DNA of 64,000 nucleotides from JAISFI01 sp031553775 (lineage in GTDB: Bacteria; Bacteroidota; Bacteroidia; Bacteroidales; Azobacteroidaceae), in contig JAVBLA010000009.1 of assembly GCA_031553775.1 (NCBI GenBank), forward strand, positions 62,001 through 126,000, written 5' to 3'. A program made the position numbers and the translations under genes. Below are positions 21,591 through 31,550 of this stretch, in pieces. Within the stretch, counting starts at the first letter, position 1, and every line of letters begins with the position of its first letter. The notes below the pieces were generated by a model. The model was not told the DNA's origin, searched no databases, and saw only the letters and a list, made by a program, of their open reading frames with translations.

Positions 21591-22715
21591 TTATTCATTC
21601 AGCATCATCGGCATCAGCAACATCAGCAGATCTTCCTTCTCTTCATTTTCAGAAGGAAGGATCAAACCGGCCCGGGAAGGATCTGCCAATTCCATCACTA
21701 CATCGGAAGACGGGGTATTATTCAGGATTTCTATCAGGTAAGTGCCTTTAAAACCGATACTCATCGGATTTCCTTCGTAAATACAAGCAATTTTTTCTTC
21801 TGCAGAAGTAGAAAAATCAATATCCTGTGCAGAAACGATGATCTGGTTGGTAGAGAACTGCAATTTAACCAAACTGCTGGCCGGATTGGAGAATACGGCT
21901 ACACGTTTAAGTGCATTGGCAAACAATTGCCTGTCTATTGTTACTTTATATGGATTTTCCTGGGGAATAACCGCATTATAATTCGGATACCTGCCTTCGA
22001 TCAAACGGCAAACCATTCGAAAATTTTCCAATGTGAAATAGGCATTACTATCATCGAAAACAATTTTAGCATCGCCTGACTCTTTCGGAAGGACTGTTTT
22101 CAGCAAAGTAGCCGGTTTTTTGGGAAGAATAAAAGACGCTCTTTCGGTTCCTTTAGCATCTAACGTCTTAAATTTCACCAACTTATGCCCATCTGAAGCC
22201 ACAAAAGTAATATCTTCGGCAGTAATATCGAAATACACCCCGTTCATCACCGGACGAAGCTCGTCGTCGGCTGTAGCGAACAGCCCGCGGTTCAGCCCTG
22301 TCATCAATACAGGCGCCGGAATAGATAATTCCGCTGCGGCTTCTTTCAGGGGTTTCGGTTGAGGATAATCGTTCCCTTTTTGTCCCACGAAATTATATTT
22401 CCCATTTTCATAATAAACGAAAATATTCATCGTCTGATCGTCGATATTGAACGTAATCGGTTGTTCCGGCAACTCTTTCAGGGAATCCAGCAGGTTTCGG
22501 GCGGTAATGGCTACCATTCCCCCACCTTCCACATCATTGACATCAATGGATGTCACCATGCGGGTTTCAGCATCTGCTGCCGTAATGGTCAACTTGTTTC
22601 CTTGCAGGTCGAAAAGGAAACTATCCAGAATGGGAACGGAATTTTTGGAAGCGATCACTCTGCCTATAGTCTGTAAATGGCTCAATAATGAGGTACAGGA
22701 AACAACAAATTTCAT
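21591..22715 (-). CDS. dnaN: DNA polymerase III beta sliding clamp
   Basis: 374 residues, the usual length. Conserved clamp segments: LQTIGRVIASKNSVPILDSF, TRMVTSIDVN, SDGHKLVKF, IEGRYPNYNAVIPQENP and the C-terminal LMLLMPMMLN tail of the protein-binding pocket region. The ring clamp tethers polymerase to DNA. Not next to dnaA here, which is normal for Bacteroidales. Upstream promoter at 22766. Confidence 0.97.
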   Translation of the reverse strand: MKFVVSCTSLLSHLQTIGRVIASKNSVPILDSFLFDLQGNKLTITAADAETRMVTSIDVNDVEGGGMVAITARNLLDSLKELPEQPITFNIDDQTMNIFVYYENGKYNFVGQKGNDYPQPKPLKEAAAELSIPAPVLMTGLNRGLFATADDELRPVMNGVYFDITAEDITFVASDGHKLVKFKTLDAKGTERASFILPKKPATLLKTVLPKESGDAKIVFDDSNAYFTLENFRMVCRLIEGRYPNYNAVIPQENPYKVTIDRQLFANALKRVAVFSNPASSLVKLQFSTNQIIVSAQDIDFSTSAEEKIACIYEGNPMSIGFKGTYLIEILNNTPSSDVVMELADPSRAGLILPSENEEKEDLLMLLMPMMLNE

Positions 22716-22765
22716 ATTATGTTTATTTAAATTATTATGCGTTTGAGATCAACTGAATAATCAGG

Positions 22766-22798
22766 CAAATGTAATAAAAAATCCGTGAAAGTCGCAAT
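22766..22798 (-). promoter_or_regulatory. dnaN promoter
   Basis: Minus strand TACATTTG (22773-22766) is an exact -7 box; ATTG at 22798-22795, 21 bp upstream, is one base off the -33 TTTG. Predicted leader is about 44 nt to the ATG at 22715. Confidence 0.55.
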
Positions 22799-22802
22799 TA
22801 TT

Positions 22803-25178
22803 TCAATAGAAATACTGCTTCTTTCTGATTATTAAGGCGATAAGATATATTGCTATCAGAATCAGTGAAGGAGTAACAATGTACAACCAGGGCAAGAGAT
22901 CTGCCGACTTTTGAATCCGTTGCATATCGAGTAACCTAAGCTTCCACTGCTTACTGCGCAATTGCATCAGGCCGGCATCATCTGTCAGGTAATTAACGGC
23001 ATTGATAATAAAATCACCATTTCCAAAAGTTGTTTGAGAGTAACGGTCATAGCCCACAGGAAAGTATTGAATAGTACCATTGGTTTCGGTAACATCGTTC
23101 CGGATGATCTCTTCCGATGCCACTACGATGATTTTTGTCATCTTGCTCCGAATATCTGGTTTACCTTCGGCAATCACTCCTTCAGGGATGGCCCTGCGGT
23201 AGAATAGAGAAGTGAAAATGCCTTCCAGCAAAACAGCCGCCTGCTGTTTCTTTTCCTCGAAAAACGACATTTCACGTAGTTGGTCAGCCAACTCAAAAGT
23301 AATCATTTCCGGCACATGTACGATATGCGTATAATCTGAGGTGACCAAAAGTGGCGTTTTCTCTATCGAGTCCCGGCCGGTAGTAAAATCCAGAGAACTC
23401 ACAAACTCGGATTTGACAGGTAATATGTCCTTGGTAACCGGATGCCCGGGAACAGGATTGAGTAAAGGTGCATAATACCAGGGTATCGGCTTAACGGCAT
23501 CGGCAGCTCCGTCTTTTCCGGTATTGACAGGTAAAGCAATACATTGTGCATCTTCCAGCAGTACCGGGTTGATACGGACACCGTAGGTAAACAGCATATC
23601 GTCCAGATTTACATCATTTGCCATACTGGGTGTGGCTCCGGCAACGGCTAATTGGTCATAATCCAGCCGGACACCGTTCAGGAACATGAGTATTTTTCCG
23701 CCCTGCATCAGGTATTGGTCGAGAATAAATTTTTCTCCTTCAGAATATGTCTGCTGAGGACCTGCAATCACCACCGCTTTGTAAATATCCAGTTCTCCTT
23801 TCCTTCCGGACAATTCGCCCCTGTCTATGCTATAATAATGACTGAGCTTATCTGTCACATCCTTTACCTCCTTCTCAGTCAATTCCCCATGTCCTTCCAG
23901 AAAAGCAATTTTTCTTTCTTCTTGCTGTACAATGGAATAAATACCACTTATTAGGCGGTATTCAAGATTTTCAATAGAAGCATTCAGGTTTTCCTCACCC
24001 GAGCGATACGGCTGATGTACCAGTAAGGGAAGAATCACACTCCGGCCTCCGCTAGCTATTTTCATCCAGGGAAAAACCATTTTCTGAATAATTTTCCCAT
24101 CTTTATTCCGTTCATTCACTGCAATACCACGAATTCCTTCCGATTGTAATTTTTCAATAAAATCCGGCTCTGCCGACTGGTAAGGATCAATTATTTGGGA
24201 ATGGATTGTCCCTGAAGAATAGGCAGAAAACTCGTCCAGTATATTCAGAGAGGATTGCTTCAAACGGGTAAATCCGGCATTCAGGTCACCATCCAGATAG
24301 AGGATAACTTCTATCGGCTGATGCAGTTCGTGCAGGATTTGCCGGGTTTGGGGCCCGACAGTATAGCGTTTTTCCGAAGTTAAATCCCAACGAAAATTAA
24401 AAAATGCACTGGCTGTATTCAATACGAATACAGCAACCAAAACAGACAAGACCATATGCCAGGGTTTCCTGACAGACAAGACAAGGTATGTTAACAGATA
24501 AAACAGGACAAAAACAGAAAACAGGACGATCAGATCCCGACTGTCTATCACACCCCGTTGCATAGATTTTACATGTGCAAGCAGACCCAGGTTCTGAATA
24601 AACAATTGTATCTTACCGGTCGAAAATAAACCTGAAACCAGATCAAAACCATAATAACAACCGGCACATCCTAAAAAACCGAAGATAAATGCAAGCACCT
24701 GATTGGAAGTCACCGAAGATGCAAACACAGAAACAGAGATCATTACCATCGATAAGCAAAGTATCCCGGCATAAGATCCTGCAATAGCGCCCATATCCAG
24801 ATTTCCTACAGGCAGGGCATAATGGAAAACCGCCTGTAAATGGCAAAGAGTTATCAAAAAAGCCAGCAATACCACCAGGAAAACAGCAAATATCTTATTC
24901 CTGATAATGGTTCCGACACTTACAGGACGCGTTAATAACAAATCCAGGGTTTTCGCCTTCTTCTCTTCCGAAAAAACACGCATACACAATGCCGGGATTA
25001 ATAGAATCAGCAGCAAAGGCACCAAAGCAAAAAAAGCATCCAGGGAAGCATAACCACTTTCCGGAATATTATATGCTCCGGGTATCAGCCACAAAAAGCA
25101 CCCGGTTGCACATACAAAAACCAGCAGAAAAATAAGTCCGGCCGGAGCAATAAAAATCGATTTGAATTCTTTTATCAC
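22803..25178 (-). CDS. gldFG: Fused GldF-GldG gliding-motility ABC transporter component
   Basis: 791 residues. Residues 1 to about 245 form an ABC-2-type permease with six hydrophobic segments (IFLLVFVCATGCFLW, LVPLLLILLIPALCM, FLVVLLAFLITLCHL and others), equivalent to GldF. After another membrane segment (VLSVLVAVFVLNTASAFF), a large periplasmic GldG-like domain follows (VEVILYLDGDL-type segment, IAFLEGHGELTEKE, NGVRLDYDQL), ending in a membrane anchor (YIVTPSLILIAIYLIALII). In Flavobacterium GldA-GldF-GldG form an ABC transporter needed for gliding. Here F and G are one chain, and no GldA ATPase is in the window. Gliding itself is not implied, since these genes also occur in non-motile Bacteroidetes. 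Confidence 0.87.
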   Translation of the reverse strand: MIKEFKSIFIAPAGLIFLLVFVCATGCFLWLIPGAYNIPESGYASLDAFFALVPLLLILLIPALCMRVFSEEKKAKTLDLLLTRPVSVGTIIRNKIFAVFLVVLLAFLITLCHLQAVFHYALPVGNLDMGAIAGSYAGILCLSMVMISVSVFASSVTSNQVLAFIFGFLGCAGCYYGFDLVSGLFSTGKIQLFIQNLGLLAHVKSMQRGVIDSRDLIVLFSVFVLFYLLTYLVLSVRKPWHMVLSVLVAVFVLNTASAFFNFRWDLTSEKRYTVGPQTRQILHELHQPIEVILYLDGDLNAGFTRLKQSSLNILDEFSAYSSGTIHSQIIDPYQSAEPDFIEKLQSEGIRGIAVNERNKDGKIIQKMVFPWMKIASGGRSVILPLLVHQPYRSGEENLNASIENLEYRLISGIYSIVQQEERKIAFLEGHGELTEKEVKDVTDKLSHYYSIDRGELSGRKGELDIYKAVVIAGPQQTYSEGEKFILDQYLMQGGKILMFLNGVRLDYDQLAVAGATPSMANDVNLDDMLFTYGVRINPVLLEDAQCIALPVNTGKDGAADAVKPIPWYYAPLLNPVPGHPVTKDILPVKSEFVSSLDFTTGRDSIEKTPLLVTSDYTHIVHVPEMITFELADQLREMSFFEEKKQQAAVLLEGIFTSLFYRRAIPEGVIAEGKPDIRSKMTKIIVVASEEIIRNDVTETNGTIQYFPVGYDRYSQTTFGNGDFIINAVNYLTDDAGLMQLRSKQWKLRLLDMQRIQKSADLLPWLYIVTPSLILIAIYLIALIIRKKQYFY

Positions 25179-25188
25179 GATTTTATCG

Positions 25189-25209
25189 TATTTTTGTCGT
25201 ACAAAAATA
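25189..25209. promoter_or_regulatory. Palindromic divergent promoter pair (gldFG and the 477-residue protein)
   Basis: TATTTTTGT-CGT-ACAAAAATA is a perfect inverted repeat (9+3+9). Each arm is an exact -7 box (TATTTTTG) for its own strand. On the minus strand a TTTG (25233-25230) lies 20 bp upstream, ideal -33 spacing. On the plus strand TTTG at 25161-25164 is 24 bp upstream, slightly long. The two transcription starts would overlap, so one polymerase would probably block the other. Confidence 0.6.
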
Positions 25210-25226
25210 GTTCCCTTTTATAATCT

Positions 25227-26660
25227 ATGCAAACAAAATTACTTATTCGGATCATTTTTATTTCTATTATACTAGCCGGAATCGTATGGACAGGTATTTA
25301 TACATTTATCAGACTTCGTTCGAACGAAGTGGTTTATCGTATGGATCTGTTTTCCGCCATTCCGGAAAACAGCGAACTATTTTTCTATTTTCCGGATCCA
25401 CAGCAGTTGAAGGAAGGTTTTCCAATAAAATTATTGCCCGACAGCACTAATATAAATATGGCGGCGACGCTTTTCCGGACATTACAGGCAACGGATATTC
25501 AGGGCGGAAACGAATTGCTCCTGTCTTATGCAGGAAATGACGGGCTGATAATCTACCGCACTACCCCGGAAATAGTAAAAAAATGGGAAAAAGAACAGAT
25601 TGCATCCGGATTTTTCCCTTTTCTCCCTCAAAAAGAAACATATAAAGACATCGAAATTCAAACATTTCTAACTCCTGAAGATCGTTTTTTCTGTTATGCA
25701 TACCATCAGGGAGCCTTTTTGGGTAGTTTCAGCAGAAGTCTTCTTATCCGGTCGATCGACGAGTTAAGCGCTCCTGTTCACATAGAAAATGACCCTTCGT
25801 TCAAGCAAGTGAAAAGCACTTCCGGTAAAACAGCATTGGCAACTTGTTTTTTCAGAAACGGGAACTGGTTTGCAGCCGATATAACAAAATCTGGTGAGAA
25901 TTATTGGATCAGTGGATGTCTCTCTCCTGAATTTTGCACTCCTGCCTTTTACCAGACAATGAATATACAGGTCGGGAAGTTAGACTTCCAGGCGGAATTA
26001 ATCCCTGCACAGACTGCGGCCATCGTTTATTTCAATACCGACAGTACATTTTTCAGAGGCACACACACAGAAGACATCCTGATGGGAAAATACGGCACAG
26101 GAAATATTACTTGCTGTTATCATTTTTCAAACGATTCCGTCACAAGTTTTTATAAAACAACCTGTATACAGTTAAAAGATAAAAATGCCTTTTTAAAGGA
26201 ATTGAATGATAGTCTCCCGGCAGACAGACTTTCCGTTGAAAAGTATATTGCTGAGCCAAATTCAGATTATGTCTTATACCGGATTTACCGGCTTACTTCC
26301 TTCAATATGACACATTCCACCGGCATTTTTCAGGAAAAAAGGGATAGTTCATTCTTCACTTTTTATGAAAACAACTTATTGGTAAGTGCTTCCACGGAAG
26401 CGTTACAGGCATATTGGGAAGCCATCCACGAAAAAAGAACATTTACAGGACATCCTTTATCAAAAGCCTATCAGGAAAGCATAAATGAAGATACGGGAGT
26501 TCTGATACTCACAGATAACAAGGATGCAAGCGTACATCCGTTGGTCCGGAATGATTTTATCGCCCCTTATTCATGGTGGATCAAAAATACAAATGGTCTT
26601 TTCCTGCAATTCATACCGGAGAACGGTTCTTTATTTTTTAACGGGTTGATAATTGAATGA
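25227..26660 (+). CDS. Membrane-anchored protein of unknown function
   Basis: 477 residues, not recognised with confidence. A short basic start leads into one N-terminal membrane segment (IIFISIILAGIVWTGIYTFI), then about 440 residues of presumably periplasmic alpha/beta sequence without obvious catalytic motifs. Segments such as MDLFSAIPENSELFFYFPDP and GVLILTDNKDASVHPLVRND are reminiscent of DUF3352-like repeat proteins, a weak resemblance only. Divergent from gldFG across a shared palindromic promoter. No signal cleavage site or lipobox is evident. Confidence 0.75.
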   Translation: MQTKLLIRIIFISIILAGIVWTGIYTFIRLRSNEVVYRMDLFSAIPENSELFFYFPDPQQLKEGFPIKLLPDSTNINMAATLFRTLQATDIQGGNELLLSYAGNDGLIIYRTTPEIVKKWEKEQIASGFFPFLPQKETYKDIEIQTFLTPEDRFFCYAYHQGAFLGSFSRSLLIRSIDELSAPVHIENDPSFKQVKSTSGKTALATCFFRNGNWFAADITKSGENYWISGCLSPEFCTPAFYQTMNIQVGKLDFQAELIPAQTAAIVYFNTDSTFFRGTHTEDILMGKYGTGNITCCYHFSNDSVTSFYKTTCIQLKDKNAFLKELNDSLPADRLSVEKYIAEPNSDYVLYRIYRLTSFNMTHSTGIFQEKRDSSFFTFYENNLLVSASTEALQAYWEAIHEKRTFTGHPLSKAYQESINEDTGVLILTDNKDASVHPLVRNDFIAPYSWWIKNTNGLFLQFIPENGSLFFNGLIIE

Positions 26661-26790
26661 TTCAGATAGGGAACGATTTGATACATCAAAGATATACCGC
26701 AAAAAAATTATTACAATTCGAAGAAATCCTGCTATTTATTCTTATAAAAATTTCAGTTCTTTGTAGCATCATACAAACTATAATGATCAA

Positions 26791-28239
26791 ATGAAAAAAA
26801 CATGCTTTATAATCCTGGTTAGCCTGCTGGCGAACCTGGTACCGGGAAAAATATCCGCTAAAGAAGTATTGATACAAGCCAATGAAAAGATTGCAACAGT
26901 CAGCCCGCTATTCTGGGGTACGAACTTTCTCTACTGGATCGAGGATGATGAGGCATTAGCCGACGGGAAAATTGAAAAAGCATTAAAGGAAATGCCTTGC
27001 ACCGTTTTACGGTATCCGGGCGGAACGGTTGCCGATAATTTCCATTGGAAAACCGCCTCGCTCGACAATGTCAATATGTTTCCTTATGAAAGCGGACCGG
27101 CGGAATCGGATTTCGATGAATTTATGGCTTTCTGTGCCCGGGTTGGAGCGGAACCGATGCTGGTAGTCAACACACAGACATGGTACCTCAAACAAGATAT
27201 TGAAGGTGGAGCTAAAGAAGCCGCCGATTGGGTGAAGTATTGTAAAGAAAAAGGATATCGGGTAAAATATTGGGAAATTGGGAATGAAACTTACTGGCAT
27301 CCGGTAATGACAGCTAAAGAATATGGTGCGTTGGTTAATGTATATGCCAAAGCGATGAAAGCAGTAGATCCCGGAATTATCATCAGTGCCAATGGCCATT
27401 GGGATACGGATATGGTAGGGACTAAAGAACGGGTACCCTCGCAATATTGGGAAGAAATCAGAAAAATGTACCTGGATATCCGTACAACAGAAGAATATAA
27501 AAAAACGAAAGAATTTTATGAAAACCTGACGGAAAAGCCTAATACGAAAGGAACCGATAAATGGTGGAATGATGTGGCAGACGCTTGCGGAGAAAACATA
27601 GACATGATCTCTATCCACTGGTATTTTTTCCAGAATCAAACCAGCCATATCACAGACAAAATCAAAAAACTGGAAGCTTTTCTCAAAAAGAAATATCCGC
27701 ACAAAGATTATCTGATCTGTCTGTCGGAATATAATTGTAACGAAAAAGATTTGATCCCGAGAGTATTAGGATTTGCAGAAGGAACCGGCCGTTTTTTAGA
27801 AGCCGGAGTAGATGTGGCCACTTCCTGGCCAATGCGTATCGGAGGTATGAATATGCGTAGCATGCTAAGCCTGGAAGATAAAGAGACACAATACCCCTAC
27901 TCCATATTTAAAATATTTTCCAATAGCCTGAAAGGGAATCTGGTCCATTGCAAAAGCGACAAAGACTGTTATGTATTCGCCTCGAATAATGGAAAGGAAA
28001 TGACTATTTTTATTTCCGGGAGACAATTGAAAGAAAAAACATTGATGGATATTTCCATAGAAGGTTTCAAAATCCAAAAAGCGGAAGCCAACTCATATCA
28101 ACCGGTAGCATCTCCACGACCGGATATCAAAGGCTCTCCGGTTTCGGTCAGTATAAAAAAACAATCTTTGCTGACAGTGAGCGTAACACCTGAAACATTT
28201 GTAATAGTAAAACTAACCGGCAGTGAAAAAAAGTTTTAA
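26791..28239 (+). CDS. Secreted GH51-like alpha-L-arabinofuranosidase family protein
   Basis: 482 residues with signal peptide MKKTCFIILVSLLANLV...ISA. The clan GH-A barrel has TVLRYPGGTVADNFHW, the acid/base Glu166 in YWEIGNETYW and a candidate nucleophile Glu313 in CLSEYNCNEKD, followed by a C-terminal beta domain. These resemble GH51/GH39-like arabinofuranosidases, but it is shorter than typical GH51 enzymes, so another GH-A family is possible. It would act in the periplasm. Its stop overlaps by 2 bp that of the convergent esterase gene; the carbohydrate locus continues on the other strand. Confidence 0.68.
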   Translation: MKKTCFIILVSLLANLVPGKISAKEVLIQANEKIATVSPLFWGTNFLYWIEDDEALADGKIEKALKEMPCTVLRYPGGTVADNFHWKTASLDNVNMFPYESGPAESDFDEFMAFCARVGAEPMLVVNTQTWYLKQDIEGGAKEAADWVKYCKEKGYRVKYWEIGNETYWHPVMTAKEYGALVNVYAKAMKAVDPGIIISANGHWDTDMVGTKERVPSQYWEEIRKMYLDIRTTEEYKKTKEFYENLTEKPNTKGTDKWWNDVADACGENIDMISIHWYFFQNQTSHITDKIKKLEAFLKKKYPHKDYLICLSEYNCNEKDLIPRVLGFAEGTGRFLEAGVDVATSWPMRIGGMNMRSMLSLEDKETQYPYSIFKIFSNSLKGNLVHCKSDKDCYVFASNNGKEMTIFISGRQLKEKTLMDISIEGFKIQKAEANSYQPVASPRPDIKGSPVSVSIKKQSLLTVSVTPETFVIVKLTGSEKKF

Positions 28240-29987
28240 ATCCGGATTTTTTTCACCCGGCTTCCGGTTTCATTAGTTACACGGATAATATAATATCCGG
28301 AATCGTTCAGCATAAACCGGATATTCCCTTCGTCATCGACGATGCTTACCTGCTGTTTTCTCCCGGCAACATCAAAGATCTCAACCAGAGACCCAGGAGC
28401 CGGCATACTGATTTTCACACATTTCCCATCCAGAAAAAACCAGTTTTCATCTCCGGTTATTTCTGCAAGTGAACTATTGGTAGAAGTAACCGTTCCATAT
28501 ACAGTAATCTCATCAAAATAAACAATAACAGAAGTATTCTCGGCGAGTGTTCCGATGGCAATACAAAGTGGATTATCAGTTCCGGTGCTCTTTGCCGGGG
28601 AAGAAGCATTTGGTTGTAAAAAATACGTTTCATACTGGTCGGTTCCAGCAGTCAACTGTACTCCTTTCGGTTCTGAAGAAGGCAGGGTTGTACCATGGTT
28701 AAACATGATCGATTTGGCTGTATTGTCCGACCGTTTCATAGAAACTCCTACTTTTTCAACCACTACTACAGACTCCGGCTTTGCAGTAATTTGAAAACCC
28801 ACATACCTTTTCAAACCTGCAATATTCATCTGTGTAGACCAGTTCGTTACCTGCAAATCGTATTCTGTATAAGTCGCCTTTGTATTCCCTGTCTGGATAG
28901 GAGAAACATCCAGTCCCGGTTTCAATATTTCAGGCTCGTTACTACCATCGGTGAAAGAAAAACGGATCAGTAAATCTCCCTCTATAGTTTCATCTTCCGG
29001 CAACGTAACATCCGCCACACCGAAAACATCTTTGGCAAATGCATACATCTCGGACATTACTTCTTCAAATTTATCAGTAGAGCCCCTGTTAAAGAAACCA
29101 TGCACATAGTAATCATAAATATGGCATTCAGCCCGTCCCCCTTTGGCTGATACGGCAGATGCAAAGGCAGAGGATTGTTTGCAGGAAATGGTAAAATCGG
29201 CCGACCCATGGAATAACGCTACAGCAGGAATATCTGTGTCCGGAATATAATTAATGGAAGAAATAGCTCCCCTGTTGGAGACATTAGGATAATTCACAAA
29301 ATAAGCACTCGTTTTTCCCCAATTTCCATCCAGGTTATTCTGGAAATCGTACATTCCGTTACATCCCATAAAAAGCTTGGTACCGGATTGTTTCATGGCC
29401 TGCAAAGATGCCAAAGGTGTACCGGCAGACCCTCCGGCATATCCGAAGCGGCTCATATCCAGGTTCCATTCCGAGGCATGTGCCTGTACAAAAGCAAAGG
29501 CATCTGCAACATCCTGCATGGCAATATCGAAATTTCCACCCTGCCCTGTCAGGGAATAGGTAATACGGACACCGGCTATACCCCGGGATGCCATATATCG
29601 CGACTGGTTTTCAAATGCGCTGGCATTTCCTCCCGACCAGCCTCCGCCATGCACATAAATAATAAAGGGATGAGGACCTTCCGTCAATTGGGGAACATCT
29701 ACGATCATTGACAGGGAATAAGTTCCATAAGTTTTGTATACATAAGTAGTTGTTTTGCAATAAGCATAATCGTTAGGAGAGACATTCAGGTCCTGGTGTT
29801 TATATTCGAGATAAACATCGGCAGGCAGCTTGTTGCAGTCGACCAACGCACAAATTTCAGCACGATCGGACAGGGTATAGTTTCCTTTCTCGCCTGACAA
29901 AGACATCCCGTAACGATTTTTTTGACCCATTACTGCTACACTGGCCACTATACCTGCAAATATAAATACAAAAGACAGTTTTCTCAT
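28236..29987 (-). CDS. Alpha/beta-hydrolase (esterase/lipase-like) with T9SS sorting domain
   Basis: About 583 residues from ATG 29987, giving signal peptide MRKLSFVFIFAGIVASVAVMGQ; ATG 29993 or GTG 30005 are alternatives. The hydrolase domain has oxyanion-hole YVHGGGWSGG, nucleophile Ser in YAGGSAGTPLA and a His in YVHGFF; IPAVALFHGSADFTISCKQ carries the acid. After about residue 310 a beta-sandwich carbohydrate-binding-like region follows, then a T9SS sorting domain (LVEIFDVAGRKQQVS, GYYIIRVTN). Probably a surface-displayed carbohydrate esterase, for example removing acetyl or acyl groups. The start lies 8-15 bp after the sulfatase stop, so these are one operon. Confidence 0.82.
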   Translation of the reverse strand: MRKLSFVFIFAGIVASVAVMGQKNRYGMSLSGEKGNYTLSDRAEICALVDCNKLPADVYLEYKHQDLNVSPNDYAYCKTTTYVYKTYGTYSLSMIVDVPQLTEGPHPFIIYVHGGGWSGGNASAFENQSRYMASRGIAGVRITYSLTGQGGNFDIAMQDVADAFAFVQAHASEWNLDMSRFGYAGGSAGTPLASLQAMKQSGTKLFMGCNGMYDFQNNLDGNWGKTSAYFVNYPNVSNRGAISSINYIPDTDIPAVALFHGSADFTISCKQSSAFASAVSAKGGRAECHIYDYYVHGFFNRGSTDKFEEVMSEMYAFAKDVFGVADVTLPEDETIEGDLLIRFSFTDGSNEPEILKPGLDVSPIQTGNTKATYTEYDLQVTNWSTQMNIAGLKRYVGFQITAKPESVVVVEKVGVSMKRSDNTAKSIMFNHGTTLPSSEPKGVQLTAGTDQYETYFLQPNASSPAKSTGTDNPLCIAIGTLAENTSVIVYFDEITVYGTVTSTNSSLAEITGDENWFFLDGKCVKISMPAPGSLVEIFDVAGRKQQVSIVDDEGNIRFMLNDSGYYIIRVTNETGSRVKKIRI

Positions 29988-30001
29988 AAACATAATTAGG
30001 A

Positions 30002-31459
30002 TCACTTAATAATTGTGGGCATCGAAAAGTTGAAAGCGTCCGAATCTACATGAGAATTTTCCATTATCTTTTCTAATTCGGCAACCAGCTCCGGATATTG
30101 GGCAGACAGATCGTTATCCTCATGAATATCTTTCGAGAGATCGTACAATTCCGTTCGGATCAGATCCGGTTTAGTCACATTCAGGCGTACGGCTTTCCAA
30201 TTTCCTTTTCTGACAGCCAGTTTACCTCCTGGTTCATGAAATTCCCAATAAAGATACTCATGCTGTTTGGGGTTATTTTTCCCGTATAAAACAGGAAGGA
30301 AGGAAATACCGTCCGTATTTTCAGCAGCTTTCGTGCCGGTCAGTTCTGCCAGGGTGGGCATCACATCCCAAAAAGCAGAAATATGATCAGAAGTACTTCC
30401 AGCCTTGATCTTTTCCGGATACCAGGCTATAAAGGGAACACGGATGCCTCCTTCATAAAGATCCCGCTTCACACCACGCAAGGGCCCGTAACTATCAAAA
30501 AAATCGGGATCGGCTCCGCCTTCCCGGTGGGGACCGTTATCGCTTGTAACCATGATGATCGTATTCTTATCCATACCCATCTCTTTCAATAGAGCCACCA
30601 CATCACCCACATAAGCATCAAAACGGCTGATCATTGCGGCAAAATCGGCTTTGGGATGTGAAGTACTTCCATAGCCTCCGTTTTTATAGTCCGGACCGTC
30701 ATCTATTCCTTTGTATGGGTTTTCCGGAAATTTCTGATGATAGATCGCTGCAATGCTATCTTCCGGATTCACTAATTCCGCATGGGGAAGCACATAGGTA
30801 AGTAAAGCAAAAAACGGCTTGCTCTTATTTTCCCTGATAAATTTAACCGCTTCTGCATGAATAATATCCTGGGCATAATCGCCTTTTTGTGTACCCTCAT
30901 TTCCCTTCAACCAGACAGTATCCTGGTTATGCCAGAGATAATACGGATAATAATTATGTGCCAGACGTTGACAGTTATATCCGAAAAATTCATCAAAGCC
31001 CTGCTTTTCGGGAGCTCCTTCCGATCCGGGATATCCTAGGCCCCATTTACCAAAACATCCGGTAGTGTATCCTCCGGCTTTTAGCATTTTAGCAATAGTA
31101 TAAGTGTTCTCCGGCAAAGGATATTGTCCTTCCGGCTTGTGTTCTTTATTTCCCCGGATGGGTGTGTGTCCCGTATGCTGGCCGGTCATCAGGGAAGAAC
31201 GGGAAGGGGCACTGACCGTGCAACCTGCATAATGCTGGGTGAATAACATACCTTCCCTGGCAAGGCGGTCTATATTCGGAGTCTGGATCATTTGCTGTCC
31301 GTAACAGCCAAAATCCCCATAGCCTAAATCATCGGCAAGGATATAAATAATATTCGGTCGATTAGCTGCCGGTACTTTTTCTTCCTTCTGTTTGCATCCG
31401 GAATAAACCAGGGCAAAAATCCCGATACCGATGCCTGCTAACGTTTGTGTTTTCTTCAT
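30002..31459 (-). CDS. Sulfatase (Ser-type formylglycine-dependent), lipoprotein
   Basis: 485 residues with lipobox YSGC (Cys22). Type I sulfatase motifs: IIYILADDLGYGDFGCYG (metal-binding Asp pair), modification motif S83-A-P-S-R in TVSAPSRSSLMTGQ, and VTSDNGPH. Because the first motif residue is Ser, maturation to formylglycine would need an anaerobic sulfatase-maturating radical SAM enzyme, which is not seen nearby. It removes sulfate esters from a sugar. It lies between GH2 and esterase genes; together they suggest a sulfated, acylated, galactose-type glycan target. Confidence 0.93.
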   Translation of the reverse strand: MKKTQTLAGIGIGIFALVYSGCKQKEEKVPAANRPNIIYILADDLGYGDFGCYGQQMIQTPNIDRLAREGMLFTQHYAGCTVSAPSRSSLMTGQHTGHTPIRGNKEHKPEGQYPLPENTYTIAKMLKAGGYTTGCFGKWGLGYPGSEGAPEKQGFDEFFGYNCQRLAHNYYPYYLWHNQDTVWLKGNEGTQKGDYAQDIIHAEAVKFIRENKSKPFFALLTYVLPHAELVNPEDSIAAIYHQKFPENPYKGIDDGPDYKNGGYGSTSHPKADFAAMISRFDAYVGDVVALLKEMGMDKNTIIMVTSDNGPHREGGADPDFFDSYGPLRGVKRDLYEGGIRVPFIAWYPEKIKAGSTSDHISAFWDVMPTLAELTGTKAAENTDGISFLPVLYGKNNPKQHEYLYWEFHEPGGKLAVRKGNWKAVRLNVTKPDLIRTELYDLSKDIHEDNDLSAQYPELVAELEKIMENSHVDSDAFNFSMPTIIK

Positions 31460-31550
31460 GATGGATAATTTATCAATTAAGGCAGTAAAAATAGAAATAT
31501 TTTTCCAATCCGAATGGGTATATTCTATTCAGATAAGGAATAAAACATAT

